Origin: Anaerosphaera multitolerans
GTDB taxonomy: Bacteria; Bacillota; Clostridia; Tissierellales; Peptoniphilaceae
Reading direction: 5' to 3'
Assembly (NCBI RefSeq): GCF_004006535.1
Contig: NZ_RLIH01000015.1
Location: 1-54,219 of the forward strand
Length of the DNA: 54,219 nt
Positions 8,581-18,213 of the stretch are shown in pieces. The notes below the pieces were generated by a model. The model saw only the letters and a program-made list of their open reading frames with translations, searched no databases and had not been told where the DNA came from. Position numbers and translations under genes: made by a program. Position 1 is the first letter of the stretch. Every line of letters begins with the position of its first letter.

Positions 8581-10854
8581 TTAATCAAGAGATAATAAAA
8601 TATCTTCAGGTTTTATCGGCAACTTTCTAAAGTTTTTATTTATTCCATTGTAAATTGCATTTGCAATGGCAGGTGCAGAAGTATTTATTACCACTTCACC
8701 TATGGATTTTGCGCCAAAAGGTCCTGTAGGCTCAAAACTCTCCTTAAACTCAACTTTAAGTTCGCCTATATCCAAACGCGTTGGAATATTATACTTCATA
8801 AAACTGTCAGTAGTAACCTTTCCTTTGCTGTCATATTGAACATCTTCATAGAGAGCATAGCCTATACCTTGAACAATTCCGCTTTCAACTTGAATTCTAG
8901 CTAAATTTTCATTTACCACAGTTCCGCAGTCAACTACTCCCACGTATTTTACAACTTTGGCTTCTCCTGTTAACAGGTCTGTTTCCAATTGACAAAATCC
9001 GGCCATAAAAGGAGGAGGTGAGTCGTCATTTCCAAAATGACCTGTTTCAATTACAGTATGCCCTTCCTCTCCTGTTGTAAGTTTTTCCGACAGTGTATTT
9101 AAAGGTAAATTTTCTTCCTTGGCGGAGAAATTCATACCGTCAAAGTCAATACTATTTACATCTACTTTTAAAATTTTAGAAGCTTTCAGTTTAAGTCTTT
9201 CCACCATTTTATTTGCAGCTCTTACTACTGCGTTTCCTGTAGTATAGGCGCCGCTGGAAGCATAGGAGCCGGGGTCAAAGGGTGTTAAATCAGTATCGGC
9301 TACAATTAAAGTTATATTTTCAATATCGGTTTTTAAAATTTCCGCAGCCATTTGTACCATTATAGTATCAGTTCCCGTACCTGCATCGGTACAACTGACA
9401 AATAGGGTGTAGTCTCCACTTTCGTTTAACTTTATTTGAGCAGTTGAAGTATCTATTTTTTCAATACCCGAGCCCTGCATAGTTATGGCCGTTCCCACAC
9501 TTAGTACCTTATCCTGGGAGATCTTTACTCCGGGATAGATGTTGTCCCAATCTATTAATTCCTTCCCTCTTAATATACATTCATCAAGTCTTGAACTTCT
9601 AATGTCTTTATTAAAGGAAGTGGTAATATCACCCTGAGTAGTTAAATTTTTAAGTCTTAAGTCCACAGGATCCATTTTAAGTTTGGCTGCCAATTCATTT
9701 ATAGCAGACTCCACTGCAAAGGCTCCCTGTGTTGCCCCATAGCCTCTAAAAGCTCCTCCGGGCATTTTATTAGTATATACGGTCTTGCCTTTAAATCTTG
9801 AAGCTTTAACTGAATTATAAAGAGGAAGCGTCTTTTCTCCGATTAATTTTAAAGTAGTCCAAGCATGGGTGCCGTAAGCTCCCTGGTCGGAAAGTGCATC
9901 AATGTCTATGCTATTTATAGTCCCATCTTTTTCAGCTCCCACCTTAACTCTTACTTTAGTGGCATGTCTGCTGTTTGAAGCGTAGTAGGTTTCTTTTCTG
10001 CTATAGACTATTTTAGCGCTCTTCTTGGTTTTTAAAGTAACAAGAGCGGGGTATATTTCCGTTTCCGAAGTCTGTTTGGCTCCAAAGGCTCCTCCAATCC
10101 TAGGCTTTATTACTCTGATTCTACTTGGTGAAATTTCAAGAGCCTGTGCAAGTTGTCTTTTAATATGAAAGGGAACTTGAGTAGAGGATACTACTACCAG
10201 TCTATTAAAAGAATCCATATAGCTATAGGAGCGGAAAGTTTCCATCATTGATTGAGCCTGCGCCTGTGTATAGTAAGTTGAATCTATTTTCACAGGAGAT
10301 TTATCATAGACTTCATCAATATTTTCGCTTCCAAAGTTCAAATTGTGCTGACCTACTATGTTTTTATCATAATCGGATAAAATAACATTTTTAGGTAGGT
10401 GGTTAAAAGGTCTTTCGCTGTGAACCATGGGACCTTCTTCAGCTTTTTCAAAATCTATTACAAAGTCTAAAAGCTCATATTCAACTTTAATAAGTTTTTT
10501 TGCCTTTTCCGCTGCTTTTTCATTTTCGGCTGCTATTATTGCAACAGGATCTCCCACATATCTAAGTTCTCTATCTAAAATCAACCTGTCATAAGGGGAG
10601 GGTTCAGGGTAGGATTGACCGGCTAAGGTAAATCTGGTTTTTGGTACGTCTTCATAGGTTAAAATACACTCCACGCCTTCCACCTTTAAAGCTCTGGAAG
10701 TGTCTATACTTTTAATTAGAGCATGGGGATGAGGACTTCTAAGTAATTTTATAATTAAGGCATTATCATCGGCTAAATCATCTGTATATACCTTTCTTCC
10801 TTGAAGTATGGAGGTACTGTCAACTTTTTTTATGCTTTTTCCTATATATTTCAA
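8581..10854 (-). CDS. Molybdenum hydroxylase large subunit, xanthine dehydrogenase family
   Basis: The 757-residue molybdopterin-binding subunit forms the active site that hydroxylates a purine or similar heterocycle. Visible family motifs are GGAFGAKQ near residue 255, PGGAFRGYGATQG near 365, DAGTGTDT in the second half, and GAKSIGEV with the catalytic glutamate at E720. It is the last gene of a three-gene operon, 3 bases after the 2Fe-2S gene. The YqeB/YqeC genes elsewhere in the window suggest a selenium-dependent enzyme, in which selenium is a labile Mo ligand, not selenocysteine. No in-frame TGA is present. Xanthine is the best guess from the nearby permease; nicotinate or another purine cannot be excluded. 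Confidence 0.88.
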   Translation of the reverse strand: MKYIGKSIKKVDSTSILQGRKVYTDDLADDNALIIKLLRSPHPHALIKSIDTSRALKVEGVECILTYEDVPKTRFTLAGQSYPEPSPYDRLILDRELRYVGDPVAIIAAENEKAAEKAKKLIKVEYELLDFVIDFEKAEEGPMVHSERPFNHLPKNVILSDYDKNIVGQHNLNFGSENIDEVYDKSPVKIDSTYYTQAQAQSMMETFRSYSYMDSFNRLVVVSSTQVPFHIKRQLAQALEISPSRIRVIKPRIGGAFGAKQTSETEIYPALVTLKTKKSAKIVYSRKETYYASNSRHATKVRVKVGAEKDGTINSIDIDALSDQGAYGTHAWTTLKLIGEKTLPLYNSVKASRFKGKTVYTNKMPGGAFRGYGATQGAFAVESAINELAAKLKMDPVDLRLKNLTTQGDITTSFNKDIRSSRLDECILRGKELIDWDNIYPGVKISQDKVLSVGTAITMQGSGIEKIDTSTAQIKLNESGDYTLFVSCTDAGTGTDTIMVQMAAEILKTDIENITLIVADTDLTPFDPGSYASSGAYTTGNAVVRAANKMVERLKLKASKILKVDVNSIDFDGMNFSAKEENLPLNTLSEKLTTGEEGHTVIETGHFGNDDSPPPFMAGFCQLETDLLTGEAKVVKYVGVVDCGTVVNENLARIQVESGIVQGIGYALYEDVQYDSKGKVTTDSFMKYNIPTRLDIGELKVEFKESFEPTGPFGAKSIGEVVINTSAPAIANAIYNGINKNFRKLPIKPEDILLSLD

Positions 10855-10857
10855 AAA

Positions 10858-11307
10858 TCACACCTCCAAATATTTTCTAACGGCACGCATTTGCCCTTCA
10901 TATCCCGTACATCTACATAAATTACCGCTTAAATAGTTTTTAATAAATAGTTCATCTCTTATGTCCGGATAAAGTCTTTTAAGAGATATTACATTTACTA
11001 TAAAGCCTGAAGAACAAAAGCCGCATTGGTCTGCGCCTTCTTCAGCTATAAAATCTCCTATTATTTTAACTTCTTCACTTAGTCCTTCAAGAGTTACAAT
11101 TTTTTTGCTTTCACATTGGACACTTAAAATAGTACAGCTTAAATGTGGAAGATCATCAATTAAAACTGTACAAAGACCGCAGTTTGAAGTTTCACAGGCA
11201 CTTTTTACCGATTTAAATCCCAAAGTTCTAAGGGTCTTTAGAAGAGGTTCATCAACGTCAACTTGTAAATTATAGATTTTATTGTTTATATTTAAATTAA
11301 TGTTCAT
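10858..11307 (-). CDS. Molybdenum hydroxylase 2Fe-2S subunit
   Basis: This 149-residue protein passes electrons between the Mo and FAD subunits. The N-terminal plant-ferredoxin-type cluster is bound by C38, C43, C46 and C58 (CETSNCGLC then LSC). The C-terminal helical domain binds the second cluster through C95, C98, C131 and C133 (CGFC and CRCTG). All eight cysteines are present. Its start overlaps the stop of the FAD-subunit gene by 4 bases, so translation is coupled. Confidence 0.93.
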   Translation of the reverse strand: MNINLNINNKIYNLQVDVDEPLLKTLRTLGFKSVKSACETSNCGLCTVLIDDLPHLSCTILSVQCESKKIVTLEGLSEEVKIIGDFIAEEGADQCGFCSSGFIVNVISLKRLYPDIRDELFIKNYLSGNLCRCTGYEGQMRAVRKYLEV

Positions 11308-12101
11308 AGTTCCTCCATTTCAAGTAGAGCTTTTTTAAATAAATTGCCTGCCAATTTTTGTCTGTATTCCTTACTTGCTTTAGCATTGCTTCCAAAGGAA
11401 ATTTCATTAAAGAGTAATTCCTTTGCTTTTAAAATAACAGTTTTATCTATTTTATTTTCCGATAAGAATTTGGAAGTCAATGGACAAAGCTCTGCTAGAG
11501 AAGGTCTTGCTCCCACAGCTAAAAGATAGCTTCCGTTATTTTCAGAAAGTGCTAAATTAACTATAGAAAAGTCGGTTTTTGTACTTCTGAAAGATTTAAA
11601 AATACACTTAATATCTCCTATTGGTATATATACCTTAAGTAAAATGTCTCTTTTTATATTTGAATTTAAAAATTCACTTAAACTCATTCTCCCATTGTTA
11701 TAAAGCAAAACTTCCGCTTTTAAGGCCAATAGGACAGGTATAAAGTCTGAAAAACCATACTTAGAATAGACACTTGCTCCTACGGTGACATGGTTACGAA
11801 ACTGTGAACCTACAATATTTTCAATAGCTCTTACTAAAGCCCCACTTGCAAAGGAATGAAACTCCTCATATCTGCAAATATCACCATAGGTAGTATAGGC
11901 GCCAATTTCATATTCATTTTCGGTTTTGGAAATTTCATTTAAGTTTAAATTAGATAGGTCAATTCCAATATTATATTTTTTATCGGATAATTTTAAAAAA
12001 GTATTTCCGCCTAAGATGACATTGTTTTTAGATTTTTGTAACAATTTGTAGGCTTCATCAATTGAATCAGGTTTAATATAATCATTTAGTTGAAACATCA
12101 T
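11304..12101 (-). CDS. Molybdenum hydroxylase FAD-binding subunit
   Basis: The 265-residue protein matches the FAD subunit of three-subunit molybdenum hydroxylases. The first FAD motif appears as ILGGNTFLKL near residue 30 and the second as VGSQFRNHVTVGAS near residue 97. The usual extended second motif is somewhat diverged. It is the first gene of the operon; GGGAGAGA precedes the tandem ATG ATG start. The order FAD, FeS, Mo is common in clostridial enzymes. The three genes are read away from the ecf operon. Confidence 0.88.
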   Translation of the reverse strand: MMFQLNDYIKPDSIDEAYKLLQKSKNNVILGGNTFLKLSDKKYNIGIDLSNLNLNEISKTENEYEIGAYTTYGDICRYEEFHSFASGALVRAIENIVGSQFRNHVTVGASVYSKYGFSDFIPVLLALKAEVLLYNNGRMSLSEFLNSNIKRDILLKVYIPIGDIKCIFKSFRSTKTDFSIVNLALSENNGSYLLAVGARPSLAELCPLTSKFLSENKIDKTVILKAKELLFNEISFGSNAKASKEYRQKLAGNLFKKALLEMEEL

Positions 12102-12115
12102 TCTCTCCCATTTGT

Positions 12116-12180
12116 ATTATAATAAGCTTATTATACCATCTTTACATAAATATTTTAATTAATTCATCTTTAATGGTATA
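12116..12180 (-). promoter_or_regulatory. Promoter and candidate operator region of the xdh operon
   Basis: On the minus strand two TATAAT boxes lie at 12135-12130 and 12121-12116. A perfect 12-base palindrome, AATAAGCTTATT, occupies 12121-12132 between and over them. Further upstream an 8-base inverted pair, TATACCAT (12132-12139) and ATGGTATA (12173-12180), flanks an AT-rich spacer. No good -35 box is visible. The arrangement is what a repressor or activator site would look like, but the protein is unknown. Confidence 0.4.
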
Positions 12181-12250
12181 TTTATATAAACGTATTGAAA
12201 ACTTCCATTGCTTGTAATAAACTATAAAATTATAACAAGGGGTAAAATTG

Positions 12251-13072
12251 ATGATAAAGATAGAAAATGTGTTTTTTAAATATGAAACCAGTGAAGAATC
12301 AAATTATATAATAGAAGATTTAAACTTTGAAATAAAAGAAGGCGAATTCGTAGCAGTACTTGGACATAACGGTAGCGGAAAAAGTACTTTGGCAAAATTA
12401 ATAAACGGATTGGTTTTGCCGGTTACAGGAGATATTTTAGTAGATGGTATGAACACTAAAAATGAAGAGGACATTTGGAATATAAGATCAAGAGCGGGAA
12501 TGGTATTTCAAAATCCCGACAATCAATTAGTGGCCACTGTAGTTGAGGAAGACGTTGCCTTTGGACCTGAAAATCTTGGTGTTCCATCAAAGGAAATAAG
12601 AGAGAGAGTGGACTTGTCCTTAGAAGCTGTGGGAATGTCAAATTATAGAAAGAGTTCACCGCATATGCTTTCAGGAGGGCAAAAACAAAGAGTGGCAATA
12701 GCCGGTATTTTAGCTATGTCTCCGGAGTATATAATATTAGATGAACCAACGGCAATGCTTGATCCAACGGGTAGAAAAGAAGTTATGGATACTATTCAAA
12801 AGCTAAATAAAGAGCAAAATAAAACTATAATTTTAATAACCCATTACATGGATGAGGCGGCGTTAAGTGATAGATTGGTAATTATGGAAAAGGGTAAAAT
12901 TATACTTGAGGGAAAACCCAGAGAGGTATTTTCCAATGTAGATAAGGTAAAGGAAATAGGCTTAGACGTTCCGCAAGTAACTGAACTTGCCTTTGAACTT
13001 AATAGAGACGGTTTTGAAATAGACGGTAAAGTTTTAAGCGTTGAAGAGTTGGTAGGTGAAATATGTCCTTAA
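12251..13072 (+). CDS. ecfA1: ECF transporter ATPase EcfA1
   Basis: This 273-residue ABC ATPase drives vitamin or metal uptake through an energy-coupling factor module. Walker A is GHNGSGKST (38-46), the ABC signature is [12 protein letters not shown], and Walker B is [11 protein letters not shown]. It starts at ATG 12251 with AAGGGG upstream; a TTG three bases earlier is less likely. Its end overlaps ecfA2 by 10 bases. The order ecfA1-ecfA2-ecfT-truA is the classic Firmicute arrangement of the shared group II module. Confidence 0.93.
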   Translation: MIKIENVFFKYETSEESNYIIEDLNFEIKEGEFVAVLGHNGSGKSTLAKLINGLVLPVTGDILVDGMNTKNEEDIWNIRSRAGMVFQNPDNQLVATVVEEDVAFGPENLGVPSKEIRERVDLSLEAVGMSNYRKSSPHMLSGGQKQRVAIAGILAMSPEYIILDEPTAMLDPTGRKEVMDTIQKLNKEQNKTIILITHYMDEAALSDRLVIMEKGKIILEGKPREVFSNVDKVKEIGLDVPQVTELAFELNRDGFEIDGKVLSVEELVGEICP

Positions 13073-13926
13073 TAGAAGTTAAAAATTTAACACACATATA
13101 TGGTGAAGGTACTGTATTTGAAAAAGTAGCCTTGGAAAATGTGAGTTTAACTGTTGAAAAAGGGGATTTAATAGGCTTAATCGGTCATACGGGTTCCGGC
13201 AAATCCACTTTAATTCAACATTTAAATGGATTAATTAAACCCACAAGTGGGGAAATTTTAGTAGATGGTAAAAATATTACACAAAAAGGACCGCTAATTG
13301 ACATAAGACAAAAGGTGGGTCTAGTGTTTCAATATCCCGAGTACCAACTTTTTGAGGAAACAGTTGAGAGGGATATTTCTTTTGGTCCTGTAAATTTAGG
13401 CTTAAGTTCTGAAGAAGTGGATATTAGAGTTAAGGAGTCTATGGAGCTTGTAGGTCTTGATTATGAGATTTATAAGGAAAAATCGCCCTTTGAATTGTCG
13501 GGAGGACAGAAAAGACGTGTTGCCATAGCCGGAGTAATAGCTATGAAACCTCAGGTTTTAATATTAGATGAACCTACTGCCGGACTTGATCCAAGAGGTA
13601 GAGATGAAATATTTTCCGAGATAAAAAACTTATATGAAAAGGGAAATATGACTATTATTATAGTAAGCCACAGTATGGAAGACATGGCTAAATTGGCAAA
13701 GCGAATAGTCGTTATGAACCATGGGAAAATTGTAATGGACGGTGAAACGCGAGATATTTTCAAAAGAGAAAAAGAACTTGTGGAAATAGGATTGGGAGTT
13801 CCTCAAATTACTTCTTTTTTAATTGAGCTAAAACGAAGAGGGGCAGACGTCAATACTGATTGCATAACTGTGGAAGAGGCAAAGATGGAAATAGAAAAGT
13901 ATTTAAGGGGTAGAAAAGATGCTTAA
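13063..13926 (+). CDS. ecfA2: ECF transporter ATPase EcfA2
   Basis: This 287-residue second ATPase has Walker [10 protein letters not shown] near residue 41, the signature [13 protein letters not shown] and Walker [13 protein letters not shown]. It pairs with EcfA1 to form the ATPase heterodimer that couples to EcfT. The ATG lies inside the end of ecfA1, and the gene overlaps ecfT by 8 bases, so the three products should be made in balance. Confidence 0.93.
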   Translation: MSLIEVKNLTHIYGEGTVFEKVALENVSLTVEKGDLIGLIGHTGSGKSTLIQHLNGLIKPTSGEILVDGKNITQKGPLIDIRQKVGLVFQYPEYQLFEETVERDISFGPVNLGLSSEEVDIRVKESMELVGLDYEIYKEKSPFELSGGQKRRVAIAGVIAMKPQVLILDEPTAGLDPRGRDEIFSEIKNLYEKGNMTIIIVSHSMEDMAKLAKRIVVMNHGKIVMDGETRDIFKREKELVEIGLGVPQITSFLIELKRRGADVNTDCITVEEAKMEIEKYLRGRKDA

Positions 13927-14716
13927 AGATATATCTGTTGGACAATATTATCCGGGAAATTCAATAGTTCATAGATTAGATCCAAGGTTAAAAATAATTG
14001 CAGTTTTAATGTATATAATGACCTTGTTCTTTATTAAAAGCTATATTCCCTATTTATTTATATTTATCTACTTGACATTAGTTGTTAAAATTTCTGGAAT
14101 ACCTTATTCAATAGTTTTAAGAGGTATGCGACCTTTAAGATGGATAATTTTAATTACTTTTATAATTAACCTGCTCTTTATACCGGGAGAGGTATTATTT
14201 AAATTCGGGTTTATATCCATATCTGAAGAAGGTTTGGATACGGCAATTAAAATGGCCATTAGACTGCTTTTAATAGTAAGTGGAACGAGTTTATTGACTT
14301 TAACCACTTCGCCTATTGAAATTACAGATGGAATTGAAGCACTTTTAAAGCCCTTAAAAGTAATAAAAGTTCCTGCTCATGAAATTGCAATGATGATGAC
14401 TATTGCCCTTAGATTTATTCCCACACTTGTTGAGGAAACTGATAAAATTATGAAGGCACAGATTGCAAGAGGGGCGGATTTTGAATCGGGAAATATTTTA
14501 AATAGAGCTAAAAATTTGGTTCCCCTTTTAGTGCCGCTTTTTATTAACTCTTTAAGAAGGGCAGATGAACTTTCAACGGCAATGGAGTCAAGATGTTACA
14601 GAGGCGGAGATGGAAGAACTAAATTTAAAGAACTGGCTCTTGAAAAGAAAGATTATGTGGCCTTTGTATTAAATATGGTCTTTTTTGCAGTAGTGATTTT
14701 ATGGAGATATATATGA
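13919..14716 (+). CDS. ecfT: ECF transporter transmembrane protein EcfT
   Basis: The 265-residue membrane scaffold links the two ATPases to exchangeable substrate-binding S components. It opens with the family pattern [12 protein letters not shown], has about five to six membrane helices, and carries the two cytoplasmic coupling-helix motifs (ARGADF near residue 180 and [10 protein letters not shown] near 220). No S component gene is next to it, as expected for a shared module whose S components are encoded elsewhere. It overlaps truA by 4 bases (ATGA). Confidence 0.93.
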   Translation: MLKDISVGQYYPGNSIVHRLDPRLKIIAVLMYIMTLFFIKSYIPYLFIFIYLTLVVKISGIPYSIVLRGMRPLRWIILITFIINLLFIPGEVLFKFGFISISEEGLDTAIKMAIRLLLIVSGTSLLTLTTSPIEITDGIEALLKPLKVIKVPAHEIAMMMTIALRFIPTLVEETDKIMKAQIARGADFESGNILNRAKNLVPLLVPLFINSLRRADELSTAMESRCYRGGDGRTKFKELALEKKDYVAFVLNMVFFAVVILWRYI

Positions 14717-15444
14717 ATATACTTTTAAAAGTGTGTTATGATGGAACCTCCTACCATGGATTTCAAATTCAACCTGACTTGGTAACAGTGGAAGGTGTTT
14801 TAAAAAAAGCTATTGAGAAGACGGTTTTACATGAGGTTAAACTATACACTGCCGGCAGGACGGATAAAGGCGTCCATGCAATGGGGCAGTGTGTAAATTT
14901 TTATTCCGATACCACCATTGATATAGGTAATTTGCCCAAGGTTATAAATTATCACCTACCTGAAGATATTTCCGTAGTGGGAGCCAGGTATGAGTCTGAT
15001 AATTTTCACGCAAGGTATTCAGCCAAGGGTAAGTATTATAGATATATAATATATAAGAGCAGATTTAGAAATCCCATATATAGAAATAGGGCTTTTAACT
15101 ATCCCTTCGAGTTAAATATTGAAAATATGCAAAAGGCTTTGGATTATCTAATAGGTGAAAAGGATTATAAATCTTTTATGGGTAGACATGCCATAGTAAA
15201 AGATACTATTAGAAGAATTGATAAAATAAAAGTAATAGAAGATGAAAACTTTATCTATATAGATTTTTGGGGTAAGAGTTTTTTAAAAAATATGATTAGA
15301 ATTATTGTAGGTACTGCCATAGAAATAGGAAGAGGGCGATATAGCTCGGAGTTTATGCTTGAAGCTTTAAATAAGAAACATAGAAAATCTGCGGGACCAA
15401 CGGCGCCAAGTTATGGTCTTTATTTAATGAAAATATATTATTAA
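14713..15444 (+). CDS. truA: tRNA pseudouridine(38-40) synthase TruA
   Basis: This 243-residue enzyme isomerises uridines 38-40 in the tRNA anticodon arm. The catalytic aspartate is D51 in AGRTDKGVHAMGQ. FHARYSAKGKYYRY and SFLKNMIRIIVG are also family blocks. The ATG at 14713 overlaps the ecfT stop as ATGA and has GGAG 6 bases upstream; the ATG at 14701 lacks a good site. The usual rplM-rpsI partners do not follow here. Confidence 0.94.
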   Translation: MNILLKVCYDGTSYHGFQIQPDLVTVEGVLKKAIEKTVLHEVKLYTAGRTDKGVHAMGQCVNFYSDTTIDIGNLPKVINYHLPEDISVVGARYESDNFHARYSAKGKYYRYIIYKSRFRNPIYRNRAFNYPFELNIENMQKALDYLIGEKDYKSFMGRHAIVKDTIRRIDKIKVIEDENFIYIDFWGKSFLKNMIRIIVGTAIEIGRGRYSSEFMLEALNKKHRKSAGPTAPSYGLYLMKIYY

Positions 15445-15498
15445 TTTTAATTTTTATAGGAAACAACTAAGTAGTTACAAAATAGTTAAAAAATGGTG

Positions 15499-15520
15499 AC
15501 AATGAATTGTTTTTCATTGT
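15499..15520. repeat. Inverted repeat in the 5' region of the DUF4153 gene
   Basis: Perfect 8-base arms ACAATGAA (15499-15506) and TTCATTGT (15513-15520) enclose a 6-base loop. It lies between truA and the next gene and lacks a following T-run, so it may be an operator or RNA hairpin and not a terminator. Confidence 0.4.
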
Positions 15521-15563
15521 GATATTTCAATATTTAAGTTATTATATTTTCATTGGAGGAAGT

Positions 15564-17414
15564 ATGAAAGTATTTTATATTATAAAAGGTGCTTTAAATA
15601 AGACGAAAAAGTCCTTTGAGAGATTTCCAATACCAATGGCATGTATAATTTTAAGTGCCTTGTTTTTTATATTGGACATTAATAATAAAATGAATGTAGA
15701 AGTGGCAAATGTTTCTTTAAATACAAGTAACATTAAATTTGGCTACTTATATTTAATGGCTACTTTTATTTATATATTTATAAAGTTATTTAATGAGGGC
15801 TTCTTAATAAGCACGACGACTACGGAACAATTGAAGAAGATAAAGTATCTAAAGGTAATTATATATATACTTAGCATTCCGTTGCTGTACGGTGTATATA
15901 AATTGTTAATTACGGAAGATCAACAGCTGTTTTTATATGAAAATCTCTATGAGTATTTTGGCTTGCTTTTGTTCTTTATAGTTAGTTCCTTTTACGTTTC
16001 AAAAATCTTCTACAACAAGGATTATTCCGTATATTTAATTAAATTTTTAACTGCAATAGCAATTTCGACAGTATACTCAGTAATATTATTTGCTGGTTTA
16101 TCTGCTATATTCTATGCATCTGAAAGACTTTTGGGGATTGCTGTAAGTGAAACCGCTTATATTAAAACTGGCATTATAGTTTTTATGCCTTTTAATTTAG
16201 GTGTATTTTTGGCAAACTTACCAAATGCAATGGATTCTTTCAGTAATTATGAACTTACAAAACCTACAAAAATTTTAATAGTATATATTTTAATTCCGAT
16301 TTTTTCTGTTTATCTGTTAATATTGTATTTATATTTTGGCAAAATCTTAATTCAAAGACAATGGCCACAAGGTATAATTACAAATTTAGTCTTATGGTTT
16401 TCAACTTTATCCATAATTTTCCTATTTATTTTAAAAGTGATAAAGGATAATAATTTAGCAGAATATTTTAAAAAGTATTTTCCGGTGGCTTTATTGCCAG
16501 CGTTATTTATGATGTTTTTATCTATGGGAATTAGAATTAATCAATATGGACTTACTGAAAGCAGGTACTTTGTAATTGCGGCGGGAGTTTTTTCAGTGAT
16601 TTCCATTTTATACTTTATCTTTTTTAAAGATAATTCAAGTATTTTAATTCCTGTAATTTTAAGTGTAATAATAATAGTATCTTCCCTTGGACCTATTTCA
16701 GCTTATAGTCTTTCAAGAGGAAGTCAAAACAGAAGATTTACTAAAGTGCTTGTTAAAAACAATATGCTAAAGGGAAATAAAATTGTTCCTAACAGTAATA
16801 TATCCGAAGAGGATAGGGAGCAAATAGTAAGTGTAGTAAATTATATGATAAATAATCACAGACCTTGGGAATTAAAGTATATTCCAAAGGATTTTGAATT
16901 AAACGGAAGTAATTTTGAAGAAACTTTTGGCTTTAGTTCCTCAATATACAGTGAAAATGACTTTATAGATTATTATTTTGAGGGTAACAGTGCTCTGGAC
17001 ATATCGGGATACAGTAAAATTATGAAATTTTCTCTAAGTTCCGATATGATTGATATGCCTATACAATCTGTGGGAAACTATAGAATTTCTCTAGCAGGAG
17101 ATAGTATAGTACTGGATTATGTAGATGAAGAAAATGTATTAAATATTGCCACGATTAATTCCAAAGAGGTATTTGATAAGGTAAGGGTGTTAAAAAAGGC
17201 AAAGGGCATAATTGAGCCTGATAATTTAGCGGTTAGCGGAATATCTAACGGAATAAAGTACAAGATAATTTTCACAAGTCTAAGCGAACAAAGATTGACG
17301 GAAAAAGATAGGTTTTATTATATGGAGTTTTATTTATTAGTTGATAATAAGTTTAAGTTGAGTAATTTAAAGACGGTGGAAACTAAACCTCAACTGATGA
17401 AAAGCGAATTGTAA
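15564..17414 (+). CDS. DUF4153-like multi-spanning membrane protein
   Basis: The 616-residue protein has about eleven membrane helices over residues 20-395, followed by a soluble C-terminal part of about 220 residues that should lie outside the membrane. The layout and the DSFSNYELTKPTKIL segment fit the DUF4153 family, whose function is unknown. ATG 15564 is selected because GGAGGA stands directly before it; the TTG-like start 57 bases upstream would add a short hydrophobic extension and has no ribosome site. It is transcribed alone between truA and a terminator. Confidence 0.65.
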   Translation: MKVFYIIKGALNKTKKSFERFPIPMACIILSALFFILDINNKMNVEVANVSLNTSNIKFGYLYLMATFIYIFIKLFNEGFLISTTTTEQLKKIKYLKVIIYILSIPLLYGVYKLLITEDQQLFLYENLYEYFGLLLFFIVSSFYVSKIFYNKDYSVYLIKFLTAIAISTVYSVILFAGLSAIFYASERLLGIAVSETAYIKTGIIVFMPFNLGVFLANLPNAMDSFSNYELTKPTKILIVYILIPIFSVYLLILYLYFGKILIQRQWPQGIITNLVLWFSTLSIIFLFILKVIKDNNLAEYFKKYFPVALLPALFMMFLSMGIRINQYGLTESRYFVIAAGVFSVISILYFIFFKDNSSILIPVILSVIIIVSSLGPISAYSLSRGSQNRRFTKVLVKNNMLKGNKIVPNSNISEEDREQIVSVVNYMINNHRPWELKYIPKDFELNGSNFEETFGFSSSIYSENDFIDYYFEGNSALDISGYSKIMKFSLSSDMIDMPIQSVGNYRISLAGDSIVLDYVDEENVLNIATINSKEVFDKVRVLKKAKGIIEPDNLAVSGISNGIKYKIIFTSLSEQRLTEKDRFYYMEFYLLVDNKFKLSNLKTVETKPQLMKSEL

Positions 17415-17442
17415 AAGAGAAGGTATAACTTTCTCTTTTTTT
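17414..17442 (+). terminator. Terminator after the DUF4153 gene
   Basis: Eight-base arms AAAGAGAA (17414-17421) and TTCTCTTT (17431-17438) enclose a 9-base loop and run into a T tract. The left arm begins on the last base of the stop codon. Confidence 0.75.
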
Positions 17443-17479
17443 ATTAAATGAAATCTTATAGGCGAAGTAGTATTTAAGC

Positions 17480-17511
17480 TTGTAACGAAATTTTTAAATT
17501 TATGTTAAAAT
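17480..17511 (+). promoter_or_regulatory. Candidate promoter of the trmN6-rsmI-nurA-herA operon
   Basis: A TTGTAA box at 17480-17485 and an extended -10 (TG, one base, then TAAAAT at 17506-17511) lie upstream of trmN6. Their spacing is 20 bases, longer than ideal; the extended -10 would compensate. Confidence 0.35.
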
Positions 17512-17526
17512 AAGTGAGGAAAATAT

Positions 17527-18213
17527 ATGAATAAGGATTTTATACCCGGAACAGGGTACTTTATTTACCAAGATGATGAAAATTTTAAATATACTACCGA
17601 TTCATTAATACTGTCTTCCTTTTCAAGAGTAAGGGGAAGGTGTGTCGACTTGGGAAGCGGCAATGGACTTTTAGCTCTTAGGTTAATAGATAGAAAAGGC
17701 GTAGATAGTTTTATAAATGTGGAAGTAAATAAAGACAGTTATGTTCACTCGCAACTTTCGATTAAAGAAAATGGTCTTTCTCAAAAAATAAGGGGACTTA
17801 ATATTGACGTAAAAAACATTAAGGAATATATAGATCATCAAAGTATGGACAGTGTTATAATGAATCCGCCCTATTTTTCCAACAGTCTTATTAATGAAAA
17901 AGAATCCATAACCCAGGCGAGACATAGTGAAAGTTTGGAAGATTTTATAATTGCCGCTGCACATATTTTAAAAAATTCCGGTAGGTTGTACATGGTAATT
18001 ACAGTTAGTAAATTAGTTGATGTGTTTTATATGTTGCGAAAAAGGAAAATTGAAGTTAAACGAATAAGATTTGTGAAAAAAGATTTTAACTCTAAGGCGA
18101 AAGTGGTATTAATTGAAGGCATAAAACAAGGAAGACCTAATTTAATAGTTGAACGGGATTTTATTACTAAAAGTGATGAACTGATTAAGGTATATGAAAA
18201 TGAGGAGATTTAA
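17527..18213 (+). CDS. tRNA1(Val) A37 N6-methyltransferase TrmN6-like (YfiC/YabB family)
   Basis: This 228-residue SAM-dependent methyltransferase has the cofactor motif VDLGSGNGLL at about residues 40-49 and the adenine N6-methyltransferase motif NPPYF near 117. The N-terminal YTTDSLILSSF block is typical of the YfiC/TrmN6 family, which methylates A37 of tRNA-Val. Exact substrate is by family only. Its TAA stop overlaps the rsmI ATG (TAATG). Confidence 0.85.
   Translation: MNKDFIPGTGYFIYQDDENFKYTTDSLILSSFSRVRGRCVDLGSGNGLLALRLIDRKGVDSFINVEVNKDSYVHSQLSIKENGLSQKIRGLNIDVKNIKEYIDHQSMDSVIMNPPYFSNSLINEKESITQARHSESLEDFIIAAAHILKNSGRLYMVITVSKLVDVFYMLRKRKIEVKRIRFVKKDFNSKAKVVLIEGIKQGRPNLIVERDFITKSDELIKVYENEEI

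Noticed and set aside
8581-10854. Selenocysteine in the molybdenum hydroxylase
   Set aside because: No in-frame TGA occurs. In this enzyme class selenium is a labile ligand, not selenocysteine.
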